Shown here one piece after another: positions 12,301-23,800 of a DNA stretch of 64,000 nucleotides (its first letter is position 1; every line of letters begins with the position of its first letter). The stretch is from positions 12,913,415 to 12,977,414 of the forward strand of contig CM037840.1 in assembly GCA_021234535.1 (NCBI GenBank), read 5' to 3'. The notes beneath the pieces are model-generated. The model ran no database searches and was not told where the DNA came from. It worked only from the letters and a program-made list of their open reading frames with translations. A program made the translations under genes and the position numbers. The DNA is from Stichopus chloronotus (taxonomy: Eukaryota; Echinodermata; Holothuroidea; Aspidochirotida; Stichopodidae).

Positions 12301-15300
12301 TGCATATACAAAAGTGGCAAGGTTACCAACACATTTTGCTTAAGGAGGGGGGGGGGGGGGAATTGTCTTCTCTTTTGTTTGGACATAAGGTGCATACCTA
12401 GATTATCATCTGAAATAGTTGATCATCATCTTTGTGTATGTGCATTATTTGTATGACCTCACGGTGGTGTTGCTGATAAATTTGGATTTATCAATGTACA
12501 CTTGACCCCGTTCTGATATTCCCTGCATCATTTGAACACCACAGGTATTTGCCAACAGCCAGGTTGGCATTGTGTTTTTGAGTAAAGGTTGTGGTCTTCA
12601 CAAAAGTTCTGAGTTGCTCTGGAAATCAGTTTTCATTGATAACTTTTTTTTTTTTTCAGCAGAATACTTCATCACTACAGTATGTAGGTTTTATTGTGGT
12701 AATATGAGTCTCCTAGATTTGAGTCAAAGTCGAATAAAATATGATAAAGTACAAAATAGACTTTTCTACTCTGTCGTACACAATTGCTTACAGCATTCCC
12801 CCCCCCCCAAAAAAAAAAAAGAAGAAAAGATATATTAATAGGTGTTAAAAGTTTTATATTAAAATCATCATATTGATTAAAATTAAGTTAAGCAACAAAC
12901 ATACAGTACAAGCATAGTGATATCATGGTCTTTAATTCTTCTAAGAGGATGTATATTTGTGTGATAGGTTTGTGGTGATGTTGAGTCATATTTACCAAGA
13001 CAAAAAAAATGCCAGGATCAAAATTTGGTCCAGGGAGAGTAGATTTTTCTTCTTAATGTCTCTGGAATTTGAAGTATTTGAAATGATTTGCTTATTTATA
13101 TTTAAAGCTTATTTAAAGTACACAATGGTGTCACCTTGCCAATACAGTGGACCTTCATTTTGGACCTCATGAAATAATCCTTCTTTGATAATGAAGAACG
13201 ACCACTCCATGAAATGTTGGTAGTTCTGTCACTATGTGTGTATGTCTGATTTTGTGTGTTTTACTGTTTATTGAAAGTTCCTGAAGAGGATTATCAATAG
13301 TGAGAGAGGTTGAAGATCGGGCAAAGCAAACCAGAGAACTGATACCTGACTTAATTTGCTGTCTCCTGCAGAGTTGAGTTAAACATCAATGAACTTGAAC
13401 TAAACAACATGCCTTGATCTAGTTATGAGGAGAAATAACACTGCTCATGAATATTTCTGTGTGTGTGAGATATCAGCATTAACAAAGGCAAAAAAGTAAC
13501 AAATTAGCATTTTTTATTCCTTGCCAAAGGCAAGGAATCTATGCGATGGTGATTATCTGTGTGTGTATCTGTGCATGTGTGAATCTGTGTGTGAAGGGAA
13601 AGAAGGGAGAGTTGCTTGGACATCAAAGGTAATGTGGAGGTAGTCCTTTGTGAGTACTGTAGATGACCCCTATCCTATTTCAAGTGAGTCAAAATTCATT
13701 TGAGGTCACCAGATGGGAAAGCCTAACAACTTATTCAATTAAGGAGGATATCTCAGCAACTGAAATTTGCTAGAACTTCCAACTCTAATCATTGTTAGCA
13801 CTTTATTAGTAGATGATCACTGTCAAATTTTGAGGATGTTAAATGTCACATGAGGTTAGTAGAGGTACTAGTTTGAAAACCTTGTAAACACGGTATCTCA
13901 ATGCTAAGGGAAAGCTGCTTGAAGTTTGAAGTTGGTATGTACATAGTCCATTTTGAGTAGACTATCTCTATCCTTTTCCAGGTAGGTCGAAGGTCATTTG
14001 AGACCACTAGAGGTGAATGTTTGAAAACACTTTAAGTCAGATACCTCAGCAACTGCTTGAATGTTCCTGGGAACCTCAAACTGTTAACATTGGTAGCTCT
14101 TGTAGAGTAGATGACCTCTGTCACATTTTTTTTATTGATGATCTAAGGTCACATTAGGTCAGCAAATGTTATACAGTAGTTTGAAAACCTTGTACATGTG
14201 GACATCTCGAGAAGGGTAAGGTAATTGGAAGCTCATAGATATTTTATACATGTTAGCAAAGAACCCCAAAGCCCTTTGACTTTATTTTACTTTTTTGATT
14301 TTTGGGGGGCATTTTCTGGCAGAATTTGCCATTGGCTGGTCATTTTTTTTTTGGCATTGATACATTGATTTGTTTAGGAGATATCTTTTTATCTGATTTG
14401 GAAGGAGAAAATGCCAGAGTTATGTAAGATGTGTGTCACAACTGCCTATCCTCATTTACCTATCGAACACTTTTTCTTTTTTTTTTCAGGAACATCCCCA
14501 CCAATAACTGATCTTTCCCTGACCGTGGAAGAAGAAAAAGATGACAGTGAGGAAGATAAAGGACAGTCGGAAGAGACAGGTGAAAATTACGTTTGTCAAA
14601 TTTCTGTCAAGTTGGAGGATGGAACGAGTGATGAAGATGCATCTCCTGAGGATGAAGATGGAAAGAATGGAAGAAAGAAGACCAGAATGATGGTGAAAAT
14701 CAGTTCAAATCATCCTGCAATGAATCTGGAACTCGCAAAAGAAAACGCTCGTCAGAGAATCCCGCCCAGTGTAGAATCTGTCTTAAAATATTTTATCATA
14801 CTGGTACACTGAGGAGACACGAGAGAATACATAGCGGGGAAAAACCCTACAAGTGCACATACTGCGACAGGAGGTTCACTGTAGCCGGTACATTAAAGGT
14901 ACATGAAAGATCGCACACGGGAGAAAAGCCATTTAAGTGCGGCTATTGCGAGAAAAGTTTTGATTACAATTACGCATTGAAGAACCACGAACGAACACAT
15001 ACGGGAGAAAGGCCACATCCTTGTAGCTATTGCGAAAAAAGGTTCGTCACATCGTCACGATTGAGACTGCATGAAAGAACACATACGGGAGAAAAGCCCC
15101 ACCAGTGCAGATTTTGTGACCGGCGGTTTGCTGTGTGTAAAAACTTAAAGCTACACGAAACAGTACATACAGGACAAAAGCCACACTCATGCAGTTACTG
15201 CAGCAAAACGTTTGCTGCCTCCGAAAGGCTGAAAATACACGAGAGAATACACACCGGTGAAAGACCGCACCCCTGCACTTATTGTGACAAAAGGTTCATC

Positions 15301-15891
15301 GATCTTGGAACCCTGAAGAAACATGAGAGAACACACACTGGAGAAAAGCCTTACCAATGCTGTTACTGCTCAAAAAAGTTTTCTGCTGCAGGAACGTTGC
15401 GGACACATGAAAGGATACACACCGGAGAGAGGCCTTTCAAGTGTATGTACTGTGTCAGGAGGTTTGTTGTATCAGGGGCATTAAAGGTTCACGAAAGAAC
15501 ACACACAGGAGAAAAACCCTATCAATGTAGCTATTGTGATGAAAGGTTTTCTCATGCTTGTGGTCTTAAAATACACCAAAGAAGCCACACTGGAGAGAAA
15601 CCTTACGAATGTAGGTATTGTGAGAAAGGGTTCGTTGTTTTTGACAGGCTAAAAATACATGAGCGAGTGCATACGGGGGAAAAACCATACCAGTGTAGAT
15701 TTTGCGACAAAAGTTACGCTGCTTCTGGATCGTTGAGAAAACATGAGAAAGTGCATGAAGGGTCAATGCTGAGATCACTCTTGTCAAGAAGCGTCCAATC
15801 CGTGGGACAAGAGTCTTCGGAGCACGATGAGGATCAGGACGTGCAGTGGTTGGAAACTATAAGGGCTGCCTCCATGGACCTGTCAGGATAA
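9355..15891 (+). CDS. C2H2 zinc-finger protein, 12 tandem fingers (spliced gene, exons 9355-9394, 11931-12038, 14490-15891)
   Basis: Exon 9355-9394 (MTESQEANISPAT) joins in phase 1 to 11931-12038 and then, again in phase 1, to the terminal exon 14490-15891. The N-terminal part is acidic (DDGDDDAV) and carries two possible SUMO-acceptor motifs, IKQE and VKLE. The C-terminal part holds twelve C2H2 fingers, starting near 14767 with linkers of TGEKP/TGERP type, then an acidic tail (SSEHDEDQD) and a TAA stop. Tandem fingers of this type normally bind DNA, so a nuclear transcription-factor role is expected; the target is unknown. Oddity: the acidic half of the last exon and the fingers are in different frames. 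One base appears to be missing near 14670-14690 (or a tiny 86-base intron 14580-14665 exists). Two other in-phase 5' modules exist at 1301 and 6085. Confidence 0.85.
9395..11930 (+). other. Intron of the zinc-finger gene
   Basis: It begins GTACAG after the 9355 exon and ends tgttttacag before 11931. No repeat family was recognised with certainty. It contains a perfect 23-base palindrome (arms aaaaagactaa / ttagtcttttt) around 10006-10028 and the strong hairpin at 11841-11872. Scattered short open frames do not look coding. Confidence 0.6.
11841..11872. repeat. Perfect 14-bp hairpin just upstream of a coding exon
   Basis: AACTTTGTCCATCT (11841-11854), loop GGTA, AGATGGACAAAGTT (11859-11872): a perfect 14-bp stem with a four-base loop. 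It lies 58 bases before the exon at 11931, in the region where branch point and pyrimidine tract are expected. Confidence 0.8.
12039..14489 (+). other. Last intron of the zinc-finger gene, repeat-rich
   Basis: It runs from GTATTG to a T-rich tract ending in CAG. It contains runs of G (about 12347-12360) and of C then A (about 12799-12818). From about 13530 to 14250 it holds the AGGTCA/'tatctcaagaa' repeat family, preceded by 'ggcaaggaatctatgcgatg', the same lead that precedes the array at 60.06 kb. Open frames at 12.5-13.2 kb are not supported. Confidence 0.6.
13530..14250 (+). repeat. Dispersed repeat of the AGGTCA / 'tatctcaagaa' family
   Basis: Three or so degenerate blocks of about 150-200 bases with 'ggtcatttgaggtcaccagat', 'ggtcacatgaggttag' and 'atctcagcaactg' words. 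The block begins with a GT-rich microsatellite-like lead after 'caaggaatctatgcgatggtg'. The matching lead at 60.04 kb shows this is one repeat family with a recurrent left border. Confidence 0.65.
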
Positions 15892-16085
15892 AAAGGAAGG
15901 CAGTTTCATGTTCAGAAATCTGGAGTGAGGACATAATTTGTAACAGGGTTTTTTACATTTATATTCCCCACATGTTTGTATCATCTTGACATCACATTCA
16001 TATTTCTTGAGCAACGTAGCAATATTTTGCTGTACAGTAAAATTGTAAGTTGGCACATTTCAGGTACAGTGCATGCCATGAATAG
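15892..16085 (+). other. 3' flank of the zinc-finger gene
   Basis: Short stretch between the stop codon and the left end of the hAT remnant, presumably 3' untranslated sequence. No canonical AATAAA was found before the transposon. Confidence 0.5.
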
Positions 16086-17861
16086 TAGGGTTGGGTGGTA
16101 CCAGAAAAGTCAGTACCGGTGCTCGCAACACATCTGTACCGGTTTCTACGCAAGTACTGGGACTGGCCACGTGTTCAAACTGATAATGAAGATGTGTGCT
16201 CTATGTACTGTGATAAAAATGCAGGAATTTGTACTCATGTCTCCCAGTAAATATGTCGCTGAAAATTCCAAAGTGGTGGAAAAGAACAAGGTTTTATTTA
16301 TGCAGCTTTCATTGGGGTTTGATAGGGGCTGTATCATCAAGTATGAAGCCCAGGCAACCAGCCAAACATGCTAACAGTATGGCCAAGGCAGGACGACATT
16401 TGCTTTGCTTTTGTTTTACATGTCTCATCATTGTATAACTTAGTACTATGTTTGCAAAGACATCGCTAGAGACTTGGAGAGATGATTTTTGTGGTCAGGC
16501 CAGAGCATTTCCTATTGAAAATCCTGCTTTTGATAGTAAAAAATAACTTTTGGTAGAGGAAAAGTGTATGCAGTCATGGAAGAGAAACTATGTTTTTTTT
16601 TCTTACTAGTTTATTTTTACCCCACTTGGTTTGAGTGTAATTAAAAAAAAAATGAGTACACAGGAATGAGGAAGGAATGAAGAAGAAATTTGTACATTTT
16701 TGCTGCTTTCTTTGTGCAAGTTTCTTGTTTTTTTCTCTAACAACAACAAGTTAAAACTAAACAAATAGAAATTCTGGGAAACAAGAGTATTTTTTTTTTA
16801 ATTTTTAAACTACATCAGTCCAGATTTCTTGTAAGGAATGTCAGCATTCGTACCTTCTCAGGTTTTAATCTATTTCTTGTAGGGGTTGCAATGTCCCTCT
16901 CTGGTGTGGTGCTGGATCCACGTATGCAGAGATACCTTCAGGCCGGTATGGTAAGCCATGGAAAATGTAGCGATTGCACCTACCCTATCATTGTAATGGG
17001 TATTGCAATTGCATCGATGGTAGGATATGTGTCGACTTCTCTTTTCATAACTTGCAGCTCGTTTGGTGTCTGTTGGCTCTGTTCCATGACATTTGACATC
17101 TCGACGTGCCCTCGATTCTTTGCTCTTGCTAGCACGTCAACAGATTTGTGATGTTGATCCCTGACCGTGTTATCTTCATTTTCACGGCACATAAAATTAA
17201 CATCATAAGGGTTTGTTACATTCTGCTCCATCAATTTTGCCCCATCCTCACATATTGCATTCTTGACCGCCTCAACCTTGACATCGTCCGTGTAATCTGA
17301 TTTATACCTTGGATCCAGGAAACACGCTTTCTCTAGCAAAGCTAGGGTGGGTGGAACCTGGTGATATCGATCTGTGATATCTTTTTAGACTGCAGTAATG
17401 TGGGCGGAGCATATTGTCACTTGTGATGTCGGGTCAAGGCATGGACTCGACCGCAATGGCTTTCTCGCTTGTGTGGTTATAAGTACAGTGATAAATGTTC
17501 ATGTGTTGTTGGATTGAATTTGAATAAAACTGTATCACGCACTGTTTTCAGTGGATCGTTGATGGCGATGTGGATATTGACTGCTTTGAGGTCTGTTTTT
17601 CGGGAGATATTTTGTTTTGAAGTCGTCCGTTTGACATTGATATGATGAGAATTTACGCTGCTACATAACTAAGAAGAAAAATAATTGGGAAATAAAAATA
17701 TGATTTTTGGGGGGGCACCGGTACCAAATAATTTTCTATAATTTCCCCCGGTACTGCGAAGTATTCAAAAGTACCGGTACTGGCAGAAACTGCTTCAGCC
17801 TCCGGCACTGCGAATACCGGTACTGCAAATACCGATACTGACTTGGATACCTCTCAACCAT
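16086..17861 (-). mobile_element. Degenerate hAT DNA transposon with terminal inverted repeats
   Basis: The left end (16086 on, tagggttgggtggtaccag) is an imperfect inverted copy of the right end (17832-17859, ending gatacctctcaacc). Both subterminal regions are studded with 'accggtact' repeats, a layout common in hAT elements. A minus-strand transposase remnant lies inside. No matching 8-bp target duplication could be made out, so the insertion is old or the ends are off by a few bases. Confidence 0.7.
16886..17339 (-). pseudogene. hAT transposase C-terminal remnant
   Basis: The minus strand reads LEKACFLDPRYKS at the start of the open part, a motif typical of hAT and ZBED-type transposases just before the dimerisation region. 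The stop-free stretch runs from 17339 down to 16980. Below 16980 the text continues in a broken frame with RYLCIRGSSTTPERDIA, which resembles the hATC end (...YLCI.ATS..SERVFS...). Upstream DDE and BED parts were not found. It is truncated and interrupted by stops, so inactive. Confidence 0.75.
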
Positions 17862-20800
17862 AATGATTAGTGCTAGCATGGAAACGCTAGATTGCCCACC
17901 GTTTCCGACAGTGTACCAGTAATGTGCAATGGATTCAATGTTGTGAGTCATTTGCATGACCTGGCTTTGAATGAATTTTCTAAACCACTTAAGCAATGGA
18001 TTTACATTATGCACATACAGTGCTAAAACACTTGAAAATTCTGATGTACTGGTACACTTGTATCATGGGGAGTCAAAAAAATAGCACAGGTTAAAAGTTG
18101 TGGCTTTAATGAACACAGTGACTAACAATTTCTGCTCATTAAGTATAAAGTCAATAAAGAACAAAGTGATAACTCTAAAAGAGAAAATAACCTTTTCTTT
18201 ATAACCCAAGCAACATTTTTTTATATATAAGCAATATTTTTTTTTTTTATATGATAACCAACTTCAAAAGCTAAAAGGGAAAAAGGACGTTTAGAATACA
18301 CAAACATTGCATTCATAGAAAATAGCTTTAATCATTGTGAAACCATTCCATCTCATCAATAAACATCTGCAAAACCTTCATCTGTTTCAAATCATTATGA
18401 ATGTGTTGAGTAATGGAAGGTGCATCATTTGAATTTTGGAAAATTTGGGTGAACTAGTTGTTGTTGAGCAACATATAACTGAATTTCTATATGTGAGAAA
18501 CGTATTTTTGAAAAGAAAGCGTCTGTCCTTTGTCATGTTGAATAATCCATCACTCTATGTCCACAAACATCGGTTTTAAAAGTTTGATTTTTCTTTCTGC
18601 AAAGGAAACACCTTAATTTCCTCTAAACAGAGGATGAGCAGTTGTGAGAGGTTATGTGTTCATATCTGTGCCCACATTTGCCAGTTGATCCATAAAATAT
18701 GGCAACAGATACCTGATCCTATGAAAATTATGATCAGAACCTTAAAGAGGTCATGACACATAACCTAAAATACCATGGAAACTGACTTATGTATGGACAA
18801 AGCGATGTCCACAACTGGTGTCCTTATGATGTCATTTAATGTTGTGCAATCATTTTAAGTTTCACAGTTAAAAGGTGGCTTATGACATTATATTTGATAA
18901 ATCACCAACACAAGTACAGGAGAATTTGTAGTAGGAGAAGCATTTTTCAGAGCGTCGTAAACTGGGCCATATAGGTTCACATGGGACTTTGAACTATAAA
19001 TTCTCCTGAACACCCTGTTACCTCTTTCAGTGGGCAATTTTGATTAACCATTAAAATTGTACACGACAACCTATAGGAGGTAAAACATTTATCAGCATTT
19101 CATACAATGGACCATAGGGTACTAGGTGGGACCTTGGACTAAAAATTCCTGAACCTGAACATTCCAAATGGCCCACCATCCAAGAAACCTGTCGTTGAAG
19201 TTTTTAAATAAATCCATGAAAGCATGTGCAAGCATAGGCAATTTGAATAATTGTCTACTGATTAGAACTCATGCATGAATAAGTTTTTAATATGATATAG
19301 TGATATCAAGGTGACTCAAACATTAAACAAGAAACTTCACAAATCTGTTAAGTACTGAGTTATTTGTCATTTGATATCAATGTTGCAGTTTGAGAATTAA
19401 TTCCTTCTGTATCGTCCCTTTTTTTTTATTCTTGTGCACACTATCATGCAGTGTAGTCTTAGATCTGCTCTGCTGGTGAGACTTTTAAAATTAATGCACC
19501 ATCAGGTAAAACAAAATACACGAGATATATTTATTGAGGGCATTCATAAGTCCATGTCATCAGTAGTTTGTAATGTCTGATATGTGGAATTTTGCAGCTA
19601 CTTATTGTACCTCCGCAGTTTTATTGTTCAGTGTGTAGTATCCTTGTCCCTGTGATGTTGTTGACTGTGTTACTATATAAATTATTTATATAGTATCCAG
19701 AAGTAGGAAGAACTCATCTACTGTGATGAAAACCCAGTGTACTCTCTCATGAAAGTCTTTAATTATTTTAGAACTAAAACTTTCAAGCAATGTGGTGCCA
19801 GCAGGGTAATTGAGATGGCATCTGTGCTGTTTTATGTCCAACTTTGTTTTATAGGTTTTTACATCCAAGTTAAAGAAATGTCCAGATGCTTTAATACATG
19901 TGTGTACGTGAGAGGGAGGGACAGGGATCGTAGAGCTGAAAGTGGGTAGTGTGGAGTGTTGGCTAGAGTGCCAACTTTGAATGTGTTAAAGGAATGTCGA
20001 CTCGTTGACCGAAATAAATGCAAAGTGAACGGAAAGAGAGAGAGAAACGGGGGATGATGAGATTAGATAAAATGGAAAGTGGGAGAGAGGGCAAGGTGGA
20101 TATGAAGAAAATAAAGGTTAGAGAAGACTGGGAGAGGATGACATTTGGAGAGTAAGGACAAAGATGGCTCTTATCTTAAATCGGCACACTGAGTTGATTT
20201 GTGATGTAAGCACTATCATACCGTGGTTGCTTGTAGTAGGCATAGTTAGTCAAGCTTCACATCCAGTGCTTATGAAAACTGTCATTATATTTGTCATTTT
20301 TACCCTGACTTGTTCAGGCTATGTGCATATGACTTAGTGCTTATGTTTAGAAGTGTCTTAATTTTTTTTAACCAAATTTAATTGTTGATGACTCACTCAG
20401 TGTTCCTTTGTGTGTGATGCATTGTGAACCCCTTAATGTGTCATTTGTATGTTAACAAAACTTGACAGATGTGGAAGAAAAAATGTACATCTCACAATGC
20501 AACTTAACAAACCCCTTTAATAGTAGTTTGGGGAAATCCCCTCAACCCTTAGAATCCACGTAATCTGTTTTTTTTTAGAAGTTGTAATATCAACTGTTTG
20601 TTTATCAGTCATGAAGATGTCTCTTTCTTGCCCATCCTCCTCAGTGACAATTGACCATATGCCTGAAAAGATTGTCATGTACTAAGGTGCCTGTGGATAT
20701 TATTTTGTAGAATATTAACAGTGCCAAACATCCAGAGTAAATACATGTTGGTATTCATACCAATAGTTTTGAAAATCACTTCACTTGTTACTGTCCTGTA

Positions 20801-20929
20801 AATATACTTGTAATAAATATATGTGGACTTTTATTGGAATTGGAGAAGTCACCTCTAGCTACTGAATGTAGTTTGTTAAAATTCATCCTGAATTAACTAC
20901 CTCTGGCTGTTCAATCCACACATCAAAAC
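17862..20929. other. Intergenic, no gene recognised
   Basis: AT-rich sequence without convincing exons. Several T-runs occur (18236-18248, 19421-19428). A purine-rich GAGAG stretch lies at 20030-20130. The short open frames near 19.7-19.95 kb have no recognisable similarity and overlap on both strands. Confidence 0.5.
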
Positions 20930-22225
20930 TTATCAGATGATAAAACTTACCACTTGATATATCATTCAAGGTCATATTACAGGCTACTTTTGCCCATTTG
21001 ACCTATCATTGAAGGTCATTAGAAGCCACGTCCATTGCCTGTTTGATCTATCACTTGAGATCATAAGAAAGCTTATGATATTCAGCAAAACGAAACGAAA
21101 TAGATTTAAGTATCGCTAAATACTTTTAGTGATTGAATTTTGTCCTCCCCTATATATATTCCTGAGTTTGCTATGTATCAAACAGATCGTGGAAGCTCAG
21201 GGTAATGCTATTTCGTTTCGTTTCGCAGAATATCAATACCCCACCACGCTAATGATATTTTGCGAAACTAAACAGAGAATCTGTAAGTGCTTTAAGCGAT
21301 TGAATTTTGTTCTCCCCTTATATTCCTTAGTTTGCTAGATATCAAACAGATCACGTTTTCAGGGTAACACTATTTCGTTTCGTTTCGCAGAATATCAATA
21401 CCCCACCACGCTAATGGTTATTTTGCGAAACAGCACAGATAATCTGTAAATACTTTGAGCGACTGAATGTTGTCCTCCCCTTACATTCCTTAGTTTGCTA
21501 TATATCAAACAGATTGTGGTAGTTCAGTGTAAGACTATTTCGCTTCGTTTCGTTTCGCAGAATATCATAAGCCTGTTCATTTGATCAATAACTCAAGATC
21601 ATATGACAACTACCATTGACGATTTGATTTTCATTCAAGGGTATCAGATGCTGCAACTGCTTACTAAATGTATCATTTAAGGTCATTAAAGCCACCGTTG
21701 CCTGATTGATCTCTCACTAAAGGTCACAAGAAGTTCACCGTAGTCCATGCTGAATCGTCGACGCTCAAAGACCAGTCTCCCCAACTTCACCATTTCTTTT
21801 GTTTCCGTTAGTGAGGTAAAACCTAGACCCGTTGCAAACTTCAATGCTTTACAGTCAATTCTTTTTTTTTCACCCATATAAACTTCGTGGGTCAATTAAA
21901 CCAGAGAGCTGCAAACTTCCAGGCTTCACCCTCTGCATCTCATAGTTTACCAATCAAATGTTTAGGTTTTCTTGAGGTGCATGGCTGGGAATATCAGGTG
22001 TCATGTCCATAGGCAAAATATGTGTAATCGAGTTCGGAAGGAGCGTGACGAACAATTCAGCACAGTCAAATCATCATACCATTTGATCTATCATTCAAGA
22101 TGAATGCAAAACCACCATTGCCGATTTGATTTATACTTCCAGGTCCGTATAGTTAGAAGTCAACATTGTCCATTTGATCTTTCATTTAAGATTATCCGAA
22201 GCCACCATTACCGGCACCAAAGCAA
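20930..22225 (+). repeat. ~55-60-bp minisatellite, interrupted
   Basis: Degenerate tandem units of the type 'gcctgtttgatctatcactt', 'aggtcataagaagccacc' recur from 20930 to 21070 and again from 21572 to about 22225. Between them lies a different element (21072-21571), so the array was split by an insertion. Units vary considerably, so the array is old. Confidence 0.65.
21072..21571. mobile_element. Head-to-tail concatemer of three short inverted-repeat elements
   Basis: The outer ends are inverted copies: cttatgatattcagcaaaac on the left and the complement of cgtttcgcagaatatcataag on the right. Inside, the unit repeats with a period of about 163 (agtttg at 21165, 21329, 21492). Each internal junction reads right-end (tttcgtttcgcagaatatc), then an almost constant spacer aataccccaccacgcta, then left-end (tgatattttgcgaaac). 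This is therefore three copies of one inverted-repeat element arranged in tandem. No open frame is present. Confidence 0.7.
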
Positions 22226-22629
22226 CTGTCCTATAGCAACTTCCTGTCAAGATTAACAAAGTACTTTGTTTTAGTTACCTTAAAGGCTCTCAAGGGAAGT
22301 TCATTTAAGCAGGGAAGATATTTCCCACGTTGTACTTGGAGACTACTTTCAACCACACTTTGGTGTGAGTAAAGTTCTGAAGTATCGATCTACTTATAAA
22401 CTTCCTTGGTTAAGAGATATAAATAATGTCATCCTTCGATCATTACCACAATGTTTGTGTGTAGTTTACATTGTGTTCTGGTTTTCGTTTTGATATGGTC
22501 CATTCCTTTCTCCGTCCACTGGTTGGTTTTGTTGAAAATGATTGTGTATGGGGATATTGGGCAAGGAATGACAAAGCCATTTGACTTTCTGGTTTTTGGT
22601 TTCGATGATAATCGTAACCTTTGTAATCA

Positions 22630-22685
22630 TGCATACGTGTGTGTGTATGTATGTGTGTGTATGTATGTATGTATGTGTGTGTCTG
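22630..22685 (+). repeat. GT/GTAT microsatellite
   Basis: Run of gtgtgtatgtatgtgtgtgtatgt type. The open frame across it is an artefact of the simple repeat. Confidence 0.85.
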
Positions 22686-22910
22686 TGACGCTTGAGTACG
22701 CTCTAACGCAATATGGGAAAGTCGGATGAGAGTCAGACTTGTTGTGGAGGTTCACCATATTGAGAAGATGTCAGCTATCGTTTGTAGTTAATTTCAAAGT
22801 TCATGTGGCAGCACTGAGATGGAAACCTTTGAAAACCTAAACACGATACCTCAAATAAGAAATCTTAGACAAAGTTAATACTTGGTATATGGATGTATTA
22901 TGGTGGGACG
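22686..22910 (+). repeat. Second copy of the 6.6-6.8 kb repeat
   Basis: Following the microsatellite: 'gggaaagtcggatgagagtc', 'gttcaccatattgagaag', then 'acttggtatatgga', the same order as at 6650-6835. Both copies have a GT-rich simple repeat on their left, so the simple repeat is probably part of the element. Confidence 0.55.
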
Positions 22911-23336
22911 ACAAAGGTGATTTGCTTTGGTGTACAGTATGTCAAGCCAAAGGTTAGGGGACTTTGTTTAGCCTTAAATGGTACTATTATGGCAATGATG
23001 GGGTACTGTACACTTCCTTAAGGAATTTGCCACCTACTGTAGTGTAGTGACAGTGTACAGTAAATTGTTGACTCTCCAAGATGTGCTGTAGGTAAATTTC
23101 AGTTAAGTCACTTCGCAGGTTTTACGCAATTTTCATGCTATGGACACTTATATTGTCCATAAATGTCATTGACTGCAGAATTCCTGATCTAGTTGGAATT
23201 ACTGTTGCTGTATGGTAACTAAACATCTTTACCCATGCCATATAAAAGATGTTTAAGCTATCGTGAAGAGGTTTCTATCTATTTGTTCAAGATTGCTATC
23301 AATTTATCCCTCAAATAGTCTTTGTTGCAGTCAGTT

Positions 23337-23800
23337 CTTGAAAGTTGGGGGCAATGATTCTTGGTTTAAAGCCATCAGTGAGTGTAGAAAATTTGGGCAT
23401 CAAAGTTCATATGTGGGCCATCATGGTCTAAACGGCCCACTTTTTGCAGGCATGCCAAATAGTTCTTCCACACATTGCATTTAGCAGTTAACTGAGATTA
23501 TGTCACATTACTATATACTATGGTAGTGGTGCCTTCGTGGTGTTCAAGGTTTTGGGGTCCAGGGTCAAGACGGGCCATTATGTGCCATTTTATGAAATCA
23601 TACAAAATACCGTACTTCTCCTAAAGATTATATGGCATTCAGTTGAAATTGTGTCAAATTATTTCTATGGAAAAATTCCTTCAGCTTTTTCAGTCAGGAT
23701 TACTGGCCCCATATGGACCGTTTTATGAAATCATGCAGGACGTTTCTTTTCTGTATGTTTTACTTTGCAATGTAATACGAGATAGTAGAGATCTAGCTAT
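23337..23800 (+). repeat. Second copy of the 8.5-8.8 kb repeat
   Basis: The motifs 'ggtgttcaaggttttggggt', 'gggccattatgtgcc', 'ttttatgaaatcat' and 'ttctcctaaagatt' match the block at 8515-8830. A further partial repetition (ggccccatatggaccg, ttttatgaaatcatgca) follows at 23706-23740, so the element is internally repetitive. Confidence 0.55.

Noticed and set aside
16891..17151. 86-codon plus-strand frame opposite the hAT remnant
   Set aside because: The minus strand carries recognisable hAT transposase motifs; the plus frame is its shadow.
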